DNA from: Verrucomicrobiaceae bacterium | Lineage (GTDB): Bacteria; Verrucomicrobiota; Verrucomicrobiia; Verrucomicrobiales; Verrucomicrobiaceae | DNA length: 64,000 nucleotides | Reading direction: 5' to 3' | Assembly: GCA_027486585.1 (NCBI GenBank) | Contig: JAIXOU010000030.1 | Location: forward strand, 39,254-103,253 | Shown: positions 34,214 to 43,278 of the stretch, piece after piece | Layout of the letters: every line of letters begins with the position of its first letter | Numbering within the stretch: the stretch's first letter is position 1 | The notes under the pieces: model-generated | Told to the model about the DNA's origin: nothing | Seen by the model: only the letters and a program-made list of their open reading frames with translations | The model's database searches: none | Program-made: the position numbers and the translations under genes

Positions 34214-37200
34214 TCACAGTCCCTTCAAATACACCACGATGTCGGCGATGCCTTGTTCGGTGAGGCCGAGCATGCTGGGCTCATACATGAGGGAGGTTTT
34301 CAGCTTGCTGCGGGTGGCGATTCGATTCTGCGGGATGGTCTGGACGACTCCGCCCATGCATTTGATGATGAGTGGATCGCTGTCGGAGAGGACCATGCCG
34401 GTGATAATGAGGCCGTCGGTGGTCTTGATCTCGCTGCCTTCGTAGCCATGGGAAACCGTGTGGCTAGGTTGGGCGATGGCTTGGATGAGGATGTCGGCGG
34501 TTTGTTGCTTGCCGTAGGTCGTGAGGTCAGGGCCGAAGTCCACGCCTGCGGCTCCGATGCGGTGGCAGGTGTAGCAGGCTCCGACAGCAATGGCTCCGTT
34601 CTTGGCATCGCCTTTTAATGCAGCGATCTTCGCGAGATCGAGCTTCGGCGCATTGGTAGGAGCAGGTGGCATCGGCGAGGCGACAAGCTTGACTTTGTCG
34701 GGATCGTAAATGCCAAGGGCCTTCATGCTGCCGTCGATGTCGTAGGCCTTCCAATCGTTGCCTTTGCGATTCATAAGCCACCACTTGGCGAGGTCCTGCA
34801 TGAGGAATCCTTTGGCGTGCGCGAGTTCGAGCATGGCACCTGCGGCTTCGCGTCCAGGAGTGAAGGCGATGGCGGTGACCATGAGCTTGCGCTGATCGGG
34901 CGTGAGCTTGTCATTGAGTGCGCGGGCTTTGAAGTCGCTCACGGCTTCGGCGGGATGCAAACGCCAGGCGATTTTCGGAAAGGCATCGTCCCAAGTCGGC
35001 TTCAATGCGGCATAGACCTGCGATTCCTTGCCTTCACTGCCGAGGCCGAGAGCTTCGAGATAGGTGCGATCCTTGCCATCAAACTGCTGCGCGAGCTTCA
35101 CGAGGATGGGCACGCTCTTTTCAGCAGAGACATCGCGCAAAGTAAGCGCCACCTCGCGTCGCACGCTAGCATCGGCATCAGAAGCCATCTTGGCGGCCAT
35201 CGTGAGCACATCATGATTCGCACGACGCAATGCACGATAAGCGACGAGGCGCTGCGTGGCATCTTTGGACTTCAACCACGGCTTCACCGCCGCGATGCCT
35301 TCATAACCCATCTGTGCGAGCAACCACGCGGCGCGGGCTGCGATGAAGGAATCCTTGTCAGCAAGAAGCTCGGCCACTGCTGGCACAGCTTTGGCACCGG
35401 CAGCCTTCAAACGCGTGAAGCCGCTATTGCGCACATTGATGGATGGGCTCTTCAGAGCGGCTATCTGGCCTTCGAGGGGCTTCAGATCGAGTTTGGGCAC
35501 CACGCTTTTGAAGCCCTTTGGCGCGATGCGGTAGATGGCTCCGGTGTAGCCGTCGTCACGCGTGCCGTGGCCGCCGACACCGGGGTCGAACCAATCGGCG
35601 ACATACAGCGCACCATCGGGTCCGACGCAGACATCGCTGGGGCGGAACTTGGTCTTCAGCTCGCCTGTAGGACGTCCGCCGAGGAAGTCACTGCCAGCCC
35701 ATTCCTTCTCTTTGTTAGAGGTCAGGAAATCAAAACGCTCCAGCTTGAAGCCCGCGCCATCGGCTTTCGGCAGATAGCCGAAGACAACGTTCTTGCCGGC
35801 TTCACAAGCGAGCAACAAGCCGCGCCATTTTTCACCCAGCGCACCATTTTCATAAAAGGCCACGCCGGTAGGCGAGCCGCCGCCATAGACATCGCCAGCC
35901 GGCATGGTGCCGGGATCTTCCTGACGCCACTCGGCGGTTGGTGTGTCCTGCCCAGGGCGCTTGTCCGCACCCCAACTGCGTTTGCCATCGGCGCTAGCGA
36001 ATCCGGCATTGCCGCCTTCCAGCACATGCGTCACGCGGCAGGCGGGCGGGTCGTCATTATCGCTTTGGAAAAGATCGCCGTAGCTGGTGATCGCCTGCTC
36101 GTAGCTGTTGCGGTAGTTGTGCCCGATGATGTTCACGTTCGTGCCATCGGGATTCATCCGCACGCTAAAGCCTCCGATCCACACATGGCCGTCGTCGCTC
36201 TTCTGTCCGGCGATGTTTTGCAGCATGTAGGGACTGCCCATGCGGAAGGTTTTGCCACTGCGGTCCGTGAACTCCGCGCCGGTGTTGCCTTGATTGAAAT
36301 ACCACTGCCCGTCCGGTCCGGCGATGAGGCTGTGCAAACTGTGATCATGCTGGCGACCGTTGAAGCCCGTGAGCAAAGCCTCGCGCTTGTCGGGAATGCG
36401 GTCGCCATTGGTGTCGGTGTAAACGAGCAAATCTGGCGGCTGCGACACGACGACTTTGTCATCGAGCACGGCCACGCCGAGTGGTGCGGCGAGCCCCTTT
36501 TCCTGGACGAACACGCTGCTCTTGTCCGCTTTGCCATCGTGGTCGGTGTCTTCCATGATCACGATGCGATCACCTTCCGGGCGGCGATTGCCTTTGCCGC
36601 GATAGTTCACTCCTTCGGCCACATACATTCGGCCTTGGGCATCGAAGTCGATGTTGGTCGGATTGTAGAGCATCGGCGAGGCGGCCCACAAGGTGACTTC
36701 CAGGCCCTCGGGCACCTTAAACATTTCCGCAGGCACCAGCGGCGGCCCGGCATTCAGATCGCCCTGCTGCAGCTTCGACGGCAGCGCGGTGTAGATGTGA
36801 AAGCGCATCGCCGCATCGCTCGGCTTGCCAGCGCGGACCATGCCGCCGTCATCGATCGCCACCTTCGCTGTGAAGCGCTCTACTCCAGCCGGCAAATCAT
36901 ACGCGATGGTCGATGACGCGTGTGTGCCGATAGCATTCGTGTAGAGCTTGCCATCCACACGGATATCCGTGCCGGCGTTGCTCTTGCCGATCTGCGTGCG
37001 GCCATAACCACGCTCCTCGCCTTTCCATTTCAATGAGGTGACATCAATGCTCTTGCCATCCGCCAGGATGAGCCTCGGCTCGATCCAAGTGGCCCAATCG
37101 CACGAGATACTGCCCTGATCCGAAGCGACGAGATACAGCTCCTTCGCGTTCTTGATTGCCACGTCGATGTCGATGAGGCGCGGCTTTGGATTTTTCGCCG

Positions 37201-38161
37201 TCATGAGCGGCGTCTCAAAGATGGGCTTGGCATTGCCATTGGGAGCCGTGCCAGCACCGCGAGCCTCTGCCATCATCGCTTCCAGTTCCGCTTGTGTGGG
37301 TGTCTTCGTGGCAATCCCATGGGTCGGAATCTCGAACCCCGCGGCCCAGGCCACACCGTTCAGCATCGTTGTGCGGAAGCTGTCATTCGTCATGTTTGCG
37401 AAGAAATGAAAGCCCGTGAAGCCAAACCCACGACCGCCTTTCGGACGATCAAAGGCCCACGCGAGATGCTGCGGCTTGCCCATCTTCACATCAGCCAGCA
37501 CGTCGGGGTTGCCACCGTGAGGACTTGGCTTGTCGCCTTCTTTGAACTTCACCGTATTTAGCGGAGCGATGGCGCTGAGGACCGGCGTCACGCCCTTCAT
37601 TTCAGGAACGAAGCGCATGTGATAATACCATTCATCCTTCATCGAGAAAGCCTTCACACCATTCGCCACCGGATGCTTGCCCGGCTGCACGCTGGCGTCC
37701 CAGGTCGGGTTCACCGAGTAAAATGTCTCAAAGAAGCCGCCCATCCAGTCGAGGTAGTTTTTGCCCTGCGAGCCGATCTTGGCCTCGACTCCATAATGAA
37801 TCGCCGCGAAGCCCGCCCCGCGATCACAGGCCGCCTTGATGTTCGCATCATCCGCCGCCTTACCGCCGTGATTCAGGAGCACGATGATCGCATCCGCCTT
37901 CGTCAGATCCTTCGGCCAATTGTTCTCTGGATACACCACCGCAAAGGCCTGCGGATACGTCTCATTGATCCGCCGCGCTAGATACGAAGCCCCTGCGAAG
38001 AACTCATGTTGCCCACCGCCACCATGCGTCCCTTTCGCAGCGATGAACACGAGCCGCTTCGTGTTCGCCGGTGCGTTGTTTTGGCCAGTGTAGTCGAAAA
38101 TGTCACGCGGCTGGCCGAAAGCGGCCGTAGCGAAGAAAGTGAGAGCGAGGAGGGATTTCAT
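34214..38161 (-). CDS. ThuA / NPCBM / PVC dehydrogenase / HEAT / cytochrome c fusion, 1315 aa
   Basis: After a signal peptide (MKSLLALTFFATAAFG), residues about 35-285 are a ThuA-like domain (KGTHGGGGQHEFFAG, LDWMGGFF). About 330-475 resemble an NPCBM/NEW2 carbohydrate-binding domain (IGTHASSTIAYDLPAGVERF). About 485-870 are the PVC membrane-bound-dehydrogenase propeller (EDTDHDGKADKSSVFV, QHDHSLHSLIAGPDGQWYF, PSDVCVGPDGALYVADWFD). About 900-1100 are HEAT repeats, and the C-terminus carries one c-type heme motif CYTCH (1196-1200). ThuA relatives are linked to trehalose/disaccharide use and 3-keto-sugar chemistry. This protein probably oxidises a glycan-derived sugar and passes electrons to its own heme. 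It directly precedes DUF1592 copy 3. Confidence 0.88.
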   Translation of the reverse strand: MKSLLALTFFATAAFGQPRDIFDYTGQNNAPANTKRLVFIAAKGTHGGGGQHEFFAGASYLARRINETYPQAFAVVYPENNWPKDLTKADAIIVLLNHGGKAADDANIKAACDRGAGFAAIHYGVEAKIGSQGKNYLDWMGGFFETFYSVNPTWDASVQPGKHPVANGVKAFSMKDEWYYHMRFVPEMKGVTPVLSAIAPLNTVKFKEGDKPSPHGGNPDVLADVKMGKPQHLAWAFDRPKGGRGFGFTGFHFFANMTNDSFRTTMLNGVAWAAGFEIPTHGIATKTPTQAELEAMMAEARGAGTAPNGNAKPIFETPLMTAKNPKPRLIDIDVAIKNAKELYLVASDQGSISCDWATWIEPRLILADGKSIDVTSLKWKGEERGYGRTQIGKSNAGTDIRVDGKLYTNAIGTHASSTIAYDLPAGVERFTAKVAIDDGGMVRAGKPSDAAMRFHIYTALPSKLQQGDLNAGPPLVPAEMFKVPEGLEVTLWAASPMLYNPTNIDFDAQGRMYVAEGVNYRGKGNRRPEGDRIVIMEDTDHDGKADKSSVFVQEKGLAAPLGVAVLDDKVVVSQPPDLLVYTDTNGDRIPDKREALLTGFNGRQHDHSLHSLIAGPDGQWYFNQGNTGAEFTDRSGKTFRMGSPYMLQNIAGQKSDDGHVWIGGFSVRMNPDGTNVNIIGHNYRNSYEQAITSYGDLFQSDNDDPPACRVTHVLEGGNAGFASADGKRSWGADKRPGQDTPTAEWRQEDPGTMPAGDVYGGGSPTGVAFYENGALGEKWRGLLLACEAGKNVVFGYLPKADGAGFKLERFDFLTSNKEKEWAGSDFLGGRPTGELKTKFRPSDVCVGPDGALYVADWFDPGVGGHGTRDDGYTGAIYRIAPKGFKSVVPKLDLKPLEGQIAALKSPSINVRNSGFTRLKAAGAKAVPAVAELLADKDSFIAARAAWLLAQMGYEGIAAVKPWLKSKDATQRLVAYRALRRANHDVLTMAAKMASDADASVRREVALTLRDVSAEKSVPILVKLAQQFDGKDRTYLEALGLGSEGKESQVYAALKPTWDDAFPKIAWRLHPAEAVSDFKARALNDKLTPDQRKLMVTAIAFTPGREAAGAMLELAHAKGFLMQDLAKWWLMNRKGNDWKAYDIDGSMKALGIYDPDKVKLVASPMPPAPTNAPKLDLAKIAALKGDAKNGAIAVGACYTCHRIGAAGVDFGPDLTTYGKQQTADILIQAIAQPSHTVSHGYEGSEIKTTDGLIITGMVLSDSDPLIIKCMGGVVQTIPQNRIATRSKLKTSLMYEPSMLGLTEQGIADIVVYLKGL

Positions 38162-38197
38162 GCGGGATGGGGGGAGTCTTTGAGAGTGATAATGAGG

Positions 38198-39604
38198 TTA
38201 CTTTTTGCGCTTCTTCTCGCCTTTGGCCTTGGCAGGCGGAGTCCAGTCGGCAGGCGAGGGCGTGGCGACTTTGAGCGCTGCGGTGTCGCCGGTTTGCTGC
38301 ATTTCTTTTTCGAGGGCGGTGGTGAGTTCGGCGACTTTGGTGGTGAACTCGGGCTTGTCGGCGAGATTGTTGATTTCAAAGGGGTCAGCTTCCAGATCGT
38401 AGAGTTGGGTGCGGTCCACCTGCGGGTAGCGAATGAGCTTCCAGCGGCCATCGGTGAAGGCGCGTTGAACGTTGCGGTAGGCGAACATCAGTTGGCTGCG
38501 TGCGGCTTTTGTTGAGTCGTAAAGCGTGGCGCTGAAGTCGATGCCGTCGCTGGTCTTGGGGCCGGCGACGGCACAGAGTTTGCCGAGCGTGGGCAGCACA
38601 TCGAAAAGGTAGCACATAGCATCGGAGCGTTTGTTTTCCGCGATGCCTGGACCGGCGATGACGAGCGGCACACGCATCGAGTGTTCATAGACGTTTTGTT
38701 TGCCGATCAGGCCATGGCTACCGCGGGCGACGCCGCTGTCGGCTGAGAAGACAATGATGGTGTTCTTTGCATGTGGCGAGGCTTCCAGCGCAGCGAGCAC
38801 GCGACCGATCTGCGCGTCGAGAAAGGAAATGTAGCGATAGTACTCGGCGAGGAAACTGCGCACGTTTTCCTCTGTGCGTGGCCAGGGTAGGAGTTGCTCG
38901 TCGCGGATGGACATCTCGCCATTGTTGAAGGGATGCTGCGGCAGGAAATTCGGCGGCAGTGGGATTTGGTCGGGTGTGTAGCGAATGGGAAAGTCGTCTG
39001 GCACAATGTGCGGATCATGTGGCCCATCAAAGGGCACATAGGCGAAGAAGGGACCACTGGATTGATCATGGATGAAGTGGATCGCCTGATCGGCGAAGAC
39101 TTCGCAGGCGTGCTTGGTGCTCGGTTTGGCCGGACCGACCTTGCCATCCACCACGTTGCTCAATTTGGCCTGCATGGGATTTGTCATGCCGCCGGTGAAC
39201 ATGGAGCGTGCGATCTGAAACACACGGGGCAGCGAGTTGTTGCCGTTATGCCACTTACCGCTGGCAAAGGTGGTGTAGCCAGCTTTCGCGAAGGATTCGG
39301 GCCACGTCTCGTTGCGCATGAGCTTCTCATCGATGTGAAACAGGTTCTGTCCCGAGAGCAGCATGGCGCGTGATGGCACACAGGTGGCTCCTCCCATGCC
39401 GCCCTGCATGTAAGCTCGGCTGAACGCGACGCCGCGTTGGGTGAGGCGATCAAGATTCGGCGTCTTGATCACCGGATTGCCCAGCGCGGCGATGGTGTCC
39501 GCGCGTTGATCATCGGCGAAGAAGAAGAGAATGTTGGGTTTGGAGTTGAGTTCGGCACTGGCGAGTGATGCGATTCCGCAGAGTATGATAAGGAGATGTT
39601 TCAT
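38198..39604 (-). CDS. exported sulfatase, 468 aa
   Basis: It has a signal peptide (MKHLLIILCGIASLASAEL) and then the metal-binding start PNILFFFADDQRAD (D31, D32). The formylglycine motif is the standard CVPSRAMLLSGQ (Cys75). GKWHNG near 115, the His-bearing PFDGPHDPH and a second metal site around VFSADSGVARGSHGL complete the sulfatase active site. It resembles choline- or iduronate-type exported sulfatases. The Lys-rich tail is probably flexible. No formylglycine-generating enzyme is visible in this window. Probably desulfates the polysaccharide degraded by the cluster. Confidence 0.9.
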   Translation of the reverse strand: MKHLLIILCGIASLASAELNSKPNILFFFADDQRADTIAALGNPVIKTPNLDRLTQRGVAFSRAYMQGGMGGATCVPSRAMLLSGQNLFHIDEKLMRNETWPESFAKAGYTTFASGKWHNGNNSLPRVFQIARSMFTGGMTNPMQAKLSNVVDGKVGPAKPSTKHACEVFADQAIHFIHDQSSGPFFAYVPFDGPHDPHIVPDDFPIRYTPDQIPLPPNFLPQHPFNNGEMSIRDEQLLPWPRTEENVRSFLAEYYRYISFLDAQIGRVLAALEASPHAKNTIIVFSADSGVARGSHGLIGKQNVYEHSMRVPLVIAGPGIAENKRSDAMCYLFDVLPTLGKLCAVAGPKTSDGIDFSATLYDSTKAARSQLMFAYRNVQRAFTDGRWKLIRYPQVDRTQLYDLEADPFEINNLADKPEFTTKVAELTTALEKEMQQTGDTAALKVATPSPADWTPPAKAKGEKKRKK

Positions 39605-39628
39605 TCTTGAGATGGTCCCGTGGGGTGG

Positions 39629-40327
39629 TTACTCATTCTTCCAGATTTTCACGTCATCGATCGATGCGGCTTTGCCGATGTTGAGACGGATCTCTTTTTT
39701 GGTTGGATGTGCGATCCCTTCGCTGGCGAAATTTCCAATCTCTTTTTCATCTACGTAAGCGCTCAGACTATCCCCATTGACCGTGAGACGCAGGGTATGC
39801 CAGTCGTCTGGACTGAGCTTGATGGGAAACGATTGGGTCTTTGTCTTGAGCAGTGCAATGAGTTCGGGGTCGTTCTTGTCAGCGGTTCGGCGTTCTCTTA
39901 TTTTGAGATCCATGCCGCCGGTCTTCATGTCGGTCAGAGTGAGGCGTCCCTTACCTATCGTGAGGCCGCAGAGATGACCTGCATGGACACTTTTACAATC
40001 AGCATCGGCAAACTCAATCCCGATGCTTTCCCCATCTGCGAGCTTGAAGCGAAACTCGACACTGCCATGGATTAAGGCGGCGGGATGAAAGAGTACAAGA
40101 GCGTGATTAGCACTGGGATCTGTGCCTGCGACGAGTATGCCATCTTGGAGATCTGCCTGTTTCTTGCCAGGTGCTCGCCATCCACTATTGGTGGTCCAAC
40201 CGTTGCCAATATTTTCTTTGAGTGGTTCGGCTTCATCCCGACTGAAGTCATCAGAAAAAAGAAGAGTTCCTGAGGTCTCCGCGTGGACGCTGACGCTAAG
40301 GATGAAGGCGGTGAGGAAACGGCGCAT
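39629..40327 (-). CDS. exported LamG/DUF1080-like beta-sandwich protein, 232 aa
   Basis: It has a signal peptide (MRRFLTAFILSVSVHAE) and a single concanavalin-like beta-sandwich (LLFSDDFSRDE ... GNGWTTNSGWRAP ... SIDDVKIWKNE). It is a paralogue of the protein at 41561; both share VHAGHLCG/Y, LTLTD.KTG and a final DDVKIWK. Such domains bind or hydrolyse sugars, and the relationship to DUF1080 (3-keto-disaccharide hydrolase) is suggestive only. It lies 24 bases upstream of the sulfatase and 31 bases downstream of an esterase gene. Confidence 0.65.
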   Translation of the reverse strand: MRRFLTAFILSVSVHAETSGTLLFSDDFSRDEAEPLKENIGNGWTTNSGWRAPGKKQADLQDGILVAGTDPSANHALVLFHPAALIHGSVEFRFKLADGESIGIEFADADCKSVHAGHLCGLTIGKGRLTLTDMKTGGMDLKIRERRTADKNDPELIALLKTKTQSFPIKLSPDDWHTLRLTVNGDSLSAYVDEKEIGNFASEGIAHPTKKEIRLNIGKAASIDDVKIWKNE

Positions 40328-40358
40328 GAAAGAGTTGAACGAAGACTTCCGAGTGTGC

Positions 40359-41507
40359 TTATTTTGGTGAGACGGGATACCCCTGCCACAACCACTCGAG
40401 AGCTTGCGGCAAAATCTGCGGCTTGGCTGGGCCGATGCCGTGACCTGCGTTTAGGCAGTAGAGATATTGGTAGTGATAGCCTTTGGCTTTTAGCACCTTG
40501 GCCATGCGATGATTGGCCTCGACCCAGTCATGCATGCCATCACGCATGATGTTGGGATTAAAGTTGTCGCGATCGCCAACGGCCATCCAGATGCGCAGCG
40601 GTTTGACAGGGCTCTCGGGGATGAGTTTGTTATGAAAACCCCAGGCACCATCGGGTGTCTCGGGATTGAAGGGCCATTGCTGATTCACAAAGGTGCCTGA
40701 AAAGGTAAGCACGCGATGGTATAACTCAGGGTGATACCAGGCCATGATGAGGGCTGCTGAGCCACCAGAGCTGTTGCCCATCGTGGCGCGACCCTCAGGA
40801 TCTTGGGTGAGTTTGACACTGCAATTTTTCTCCACCAGCGGCAGGATTTCGTGCTCGATGAATTCGGCATACAAACCGGACATGGTGTCATACTCTCGCC
40901 CACGTTCATGACCTTGGGCATCGCCTCCTCCACTGGAAATGGAAATGGCAATCATCGCTGGAACACGTTTTTGAGCGATAAGGTTGTCCAGCACGTGAGC
41001 CAAATTCATGTCAGGTTTGCCCATGCCTGGACCATCATGAGCGACAATGAATGGAGCCGCGCTGCCTGCTACATATTGAGCCGGCACATAAACGCTGATC
41101 GTGCGCTTGTAGTCGATAGGGTGTGTCTCGACGATGAGCGTCTTCGGATTGTTGGGATCGACCGTGCCGAAGACGTCTCGCGCGATGCCTGGATTGAAGA
41201 GCTTGCAGTCTTTGGAGTCGATTTGGAACTGCTGCACTTTTCCCTGGGGGACGCCTTCAACGACCTTGGTCTCAGGTGCCGCAACATAGTTCGGGCCGAT
41301 CAAGAAATCACCCTCCACATCCACCGGCGGATTCACGCCAGGCTTGCCATCGAGCCGAGTGAACTTCGGAGCCCCCGGTGCATCATAGGGGCGTGTCGGT
41401 GGAGTGGGTTTGTCTGGCTTTTTCTCTTTGGTTGCACTGTAGGCGGCAGGGAAAAGCGTCAATGAAAGCGCGATGCTGAGAAAAAACGAGGGACTGGAAA
41501 ATTTCAT
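40359..41507 (-). CDS. exported esterase (enterochelin-esterase/esterase-D-like fold), 382 aa
   Basis: It has a signal peptide, then a Pro/Lys-rich linker and, from about residue 110, a putative-esterase domain: ISVYVPAQYV, FIVAHDGPGMGK, the nucleophile elbow GNSSGGSAALIMAW, MAVGDRDNFNP (candidate acid) and NAGHGIGPA (candidate His). The fold matches the enterochelin-esterase/feruloyl-esterase group. It probably cleaves acyl or aromatic esters on polysaccharide side chains. It is placed between the two LamG-like genes in the minus-strand cluster. Confidence 0.85.
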   Translation of the reverse strand: MKFSSPSFFLSIALSLTLFPAAYSATKEKKPDKPTPPTRPYDAPGAPKFTRLDGKPGVNPPVDVEGDFLIGPNYVAAPETKVVEGVPQGKVQQFQIDSKDCKLFNPGIARDVFGTVDPNNPKTLIVETHPIDYKRTISVYVPAQYVAGSAAPFIVAHDGPGMGKPDMNLAHVLDNLIAQKRVPAMIAISISSGGGDAQGHERGREYDTMSGLYAEFIEHEILPLVEKNCSVKLTQDPEGRATMGNSSGGSAALIMAWYHPELYHRVLTFSGTFVNQQWPFNPETPDGAWGFHNKLIPESPVKPLRIWMAVGDRDNFNPNIMRDGMHDWVEANHRMAKVLKAKGYHYQYLYCLNAGHGIGPAKPQILPQALEWLWQGYPVSPK

Positions 41508-41560
41508 GGCTAAGAAAACGTCTCAAAAGAGCGCTCCTGTCCAAGAAGATGATTTAAACC

Positions 41561-42316
41561 TTAACGCACCTTCCAAATCTTCACATCGTCAACCCAGACG
41601 GTGTTGTTCACTAGAAAGCTGAACCAGCGCTTCATCGGATGCGCAAAACCTTTGGAGTGATGTTTGGCTAATAGCTTTCCATCCATGCTCAGACGCATCT
41701 CATCGCCTTCGGTAACGAGGACGAGTTCGTGCCATTCGGTGTCAGCTTTGTAGGGCACGCTGATGTTCTTGGTCTTCAGGAGAGCTTCGAGATCGGCGGG
41801 GGTTTTCTCTTTCCTCGCCACCGCGTCGTCACGACGCTTGCGATTCTCCAGGTTCATGATGCCGGTCTTGTGATCGGTTAGCGTGATGCTGGTTGGCGAA
41901 AGGATTCCGTAACAGAGATGCCCGGCGTGGACGCCTTTGGTTGTCTCTCGATCTACATAGCCCAGTTGCAGTGTTTCCGCTTTGTTGAGACCCGGAAAGC
42001 GGAAGCGAACTATTGCACCGCCATCCGTAAAACCCGCTTCATGGTGAATATGCGCCGCATGTTTAGCCTCGACGGAGGCACTGGCGATCTTGAGGATGCC
42101 ATCGTCCAAATCTGCCATTTTGATTTGCGGCACACGATCCGCCGTGGCGCTGTTCCAGCCATTGCCGATGGCTTTGGCGAGGTTGCCGTCTTCTTCACGT
42201 TCAAATGCGTCATGAAAGATTAGCGTGCCTTTGGTGCTGAGCCAAGTGGCGTCGGTCTGCGCTGAGGCAACAAGGCTGATGGCGAGAGCGTGAAGGCAAA
42301 GAAGGGTGGTTTTCAT
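41561..42316 (-). CDS. exported LamG/DUF1080-like beta-sandwich protein, 251 aa
   Basis: A paralogue of the 39629 protein: signal peptide (MKTTLLCLHALAISLVASA), LIFHDAFEREE, GNGWNSATADRVPQ, VHAGHLCYG, ITLTDHKTGIMNLENRKRR and the final WVDDVKIWKVR. Probably a periplasmic glycan-binding or hydrolysing sandwich. Its ATG lies one base from a palindromic repeat (42318-42385), so its native upstream region has been replaced and no ribosome-binding site is visible. Confidence 0.65.
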   Translation of the reverse strand: MKTTLLCLHALAISLVASAQTDATWLSTKGTLIFHDAFEREEDGNLAKAIGNGWNSATADRVPQIKMADLDDGILKIASASVEAKHAAHIHHEAGFTDGGAIVRFRFPGLNKAETLQLGYVDRETTKGVHAGHLCYGILSPTSITLTDHKTGIMNLENRKRRDDAVARKEKTPADLEALLKTKNISVPYKADTEWHELVLVTEGDEMRLSMDGKLLAKHHSKGFAHPMKRWFSFLVNNTVWVDDVKIWKVR

Positions 42317-42317
42317 G

Positions 42318-42385
42318 GTAGCATAGCCTTTCTAGGCTGTGGAGGTTTGGTGGTTGTTGAACACAGGCTAGAAAGCCTATGCTAC
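42318..42385. repeat. palindromic repeat (family D) filling an intergenic gap
   Basis: Arms 42318-42340 and 42363-42385 form a 23-bp inverted repeat with two mismatches around a 22-base loop; the core is CATAGCCTTTCTAGGCTGT. It occupies almost the whole 70-base gap, one base from the downstream ATG and one base from the upstream stop. It could act as a hairpin in the mRNA or as a mobile REP element. Confidence 0.85.
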
Positions 42386-42386
42386 T

Positions 42387-43259
42387 TCACTTTGCGATTT
42401 GAAAGAACTTTACAGCAAATCGCCTCCCGATCTCGTTTTGCGCGGCGGTGTCGAAATGCACGTTGTCGCCGATGTGGGTCTTTAAATTGCGGGCATCGAC
42501 GCAGGCGGTGTGGGGAACGCTTTTCGGCAGGGCGAGCTGGATGTCGTTCATGGCTTTGAGGTCGCTCAGGCGCGGCTCGGGCTTCATTTCGCCGATGGTG
42601 CAGGCGATGAAGGGTAGATCGGGCTGCGCGAGGTCGGTGCGGAAGGCTTCGATCATCACGCGGAGGCGCTCGGCGTGCAGCGGGAGTTCCTCGGCGTTCG
42701 CGTTCGCCTCGCCTTGCAGCCAGAGGATGCCGCGAAGGCGGGCTTGGACGGGCGCGGTGGTTTGCAGAGCGAGTTTGGCGCGGCGGAGGGCGTCTTCGTA
42801 AAGCTTCGCGCCTTTCTGCCAAAGCTTGATGGTTGATCCGCCGACCGCACAGGGCACGAGGCCGATGGCGGCGGTATTGTCCTGCGCGGCGAGCGCCTCG
42901 GCAAAGGCCAGCCCGGGGCCGACGCCAGCATTGTCGTGGCCTTGGAATGTCTTCGCGTCGCCCGTGAGATGCAGCGGATGCCGCGCGAGATACCATTGGT
43001 CGTCCATCTTGTGCATCATGACGATGCGCGGGTCGTTCTTCGGCTCCTCGGGCATGAATCCACGCCCTTTCATGTTCGACTGCCCGCACAGCAGCCACAG
43101 ATCGAGATGCGTCGCACCCTCCGGCAGCTTCGTGATGTCCACGCTGACTAACGGAGGCTTCGTCGGCGGCGGTGTGTTGGCTTTCTTGGCCTTCGCAGCC
43201 TTTTGGGCGAAGAGCGGAGAGCTGAGGGCGAAGATGCAGAGGAAGAATGCGAGACGCAT
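42387..43259 (-). CDS. exported SASA-family acetylesterase (sialate O-acetylesterase-like), 290 aa
   Basis: It has a signal peptide (MRLAFFLCIFALSSPLFAQ) and a Lys/Pro linker, then the SASA/DUF303 SGNH-type esterase domain. Block I is LWLLCGQSNMKGRG with the nucleophile Ser; GVGPGLAFAEALA, the central GILWLQGEANA and a late DNVHFDTAAQNEIG (catalytic His) follow. This family removes acetyl groups from sialic acids or from xylan-type polysaccharides. In the cluster it probably deacetylates the glycan before hydrolysis. Confidence 0.9.
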   Translation of the reverse strand: MRLAFFLCIFALSSPLFAQKAAKAKKANTPPPTKPPLVSVDITKLPEGATHLDLWLLCGQSNMKGRGFMPEEPKNDPRIVMMHKMDDQWYLARHPLHLTGDAKTFQGHDNAGVGPGLAFAEALAAQDNTAAIGLVPCAVGGSTIKLWQKGAKLYEDALRRAKLALQTTAPVQARLRGILWLQGEANANAEELPLHAERLRVMIEAFRTDLAQPDLPFIACTIGEMKPEPRLSDLKAMNDIQLALPKSVPHTACVDARNLKTHIGDNVHFDTAAQNEIGRRFAVKFFQIAK

Positions 43260-43278
43260 GAGGTGTGAACGGCTATCG

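Noticed and set aside
34817-36916. 699-codon plus-strand ORF opposite the ThuA/dehydrogenase gene
   Set aside because: It lies wholly antisense to a well-supported 1315-residue protein, has no domain or signal peptide, and its composition (His, Arg, Ala rich) is that of a shadow frame in GC-rich DNA.
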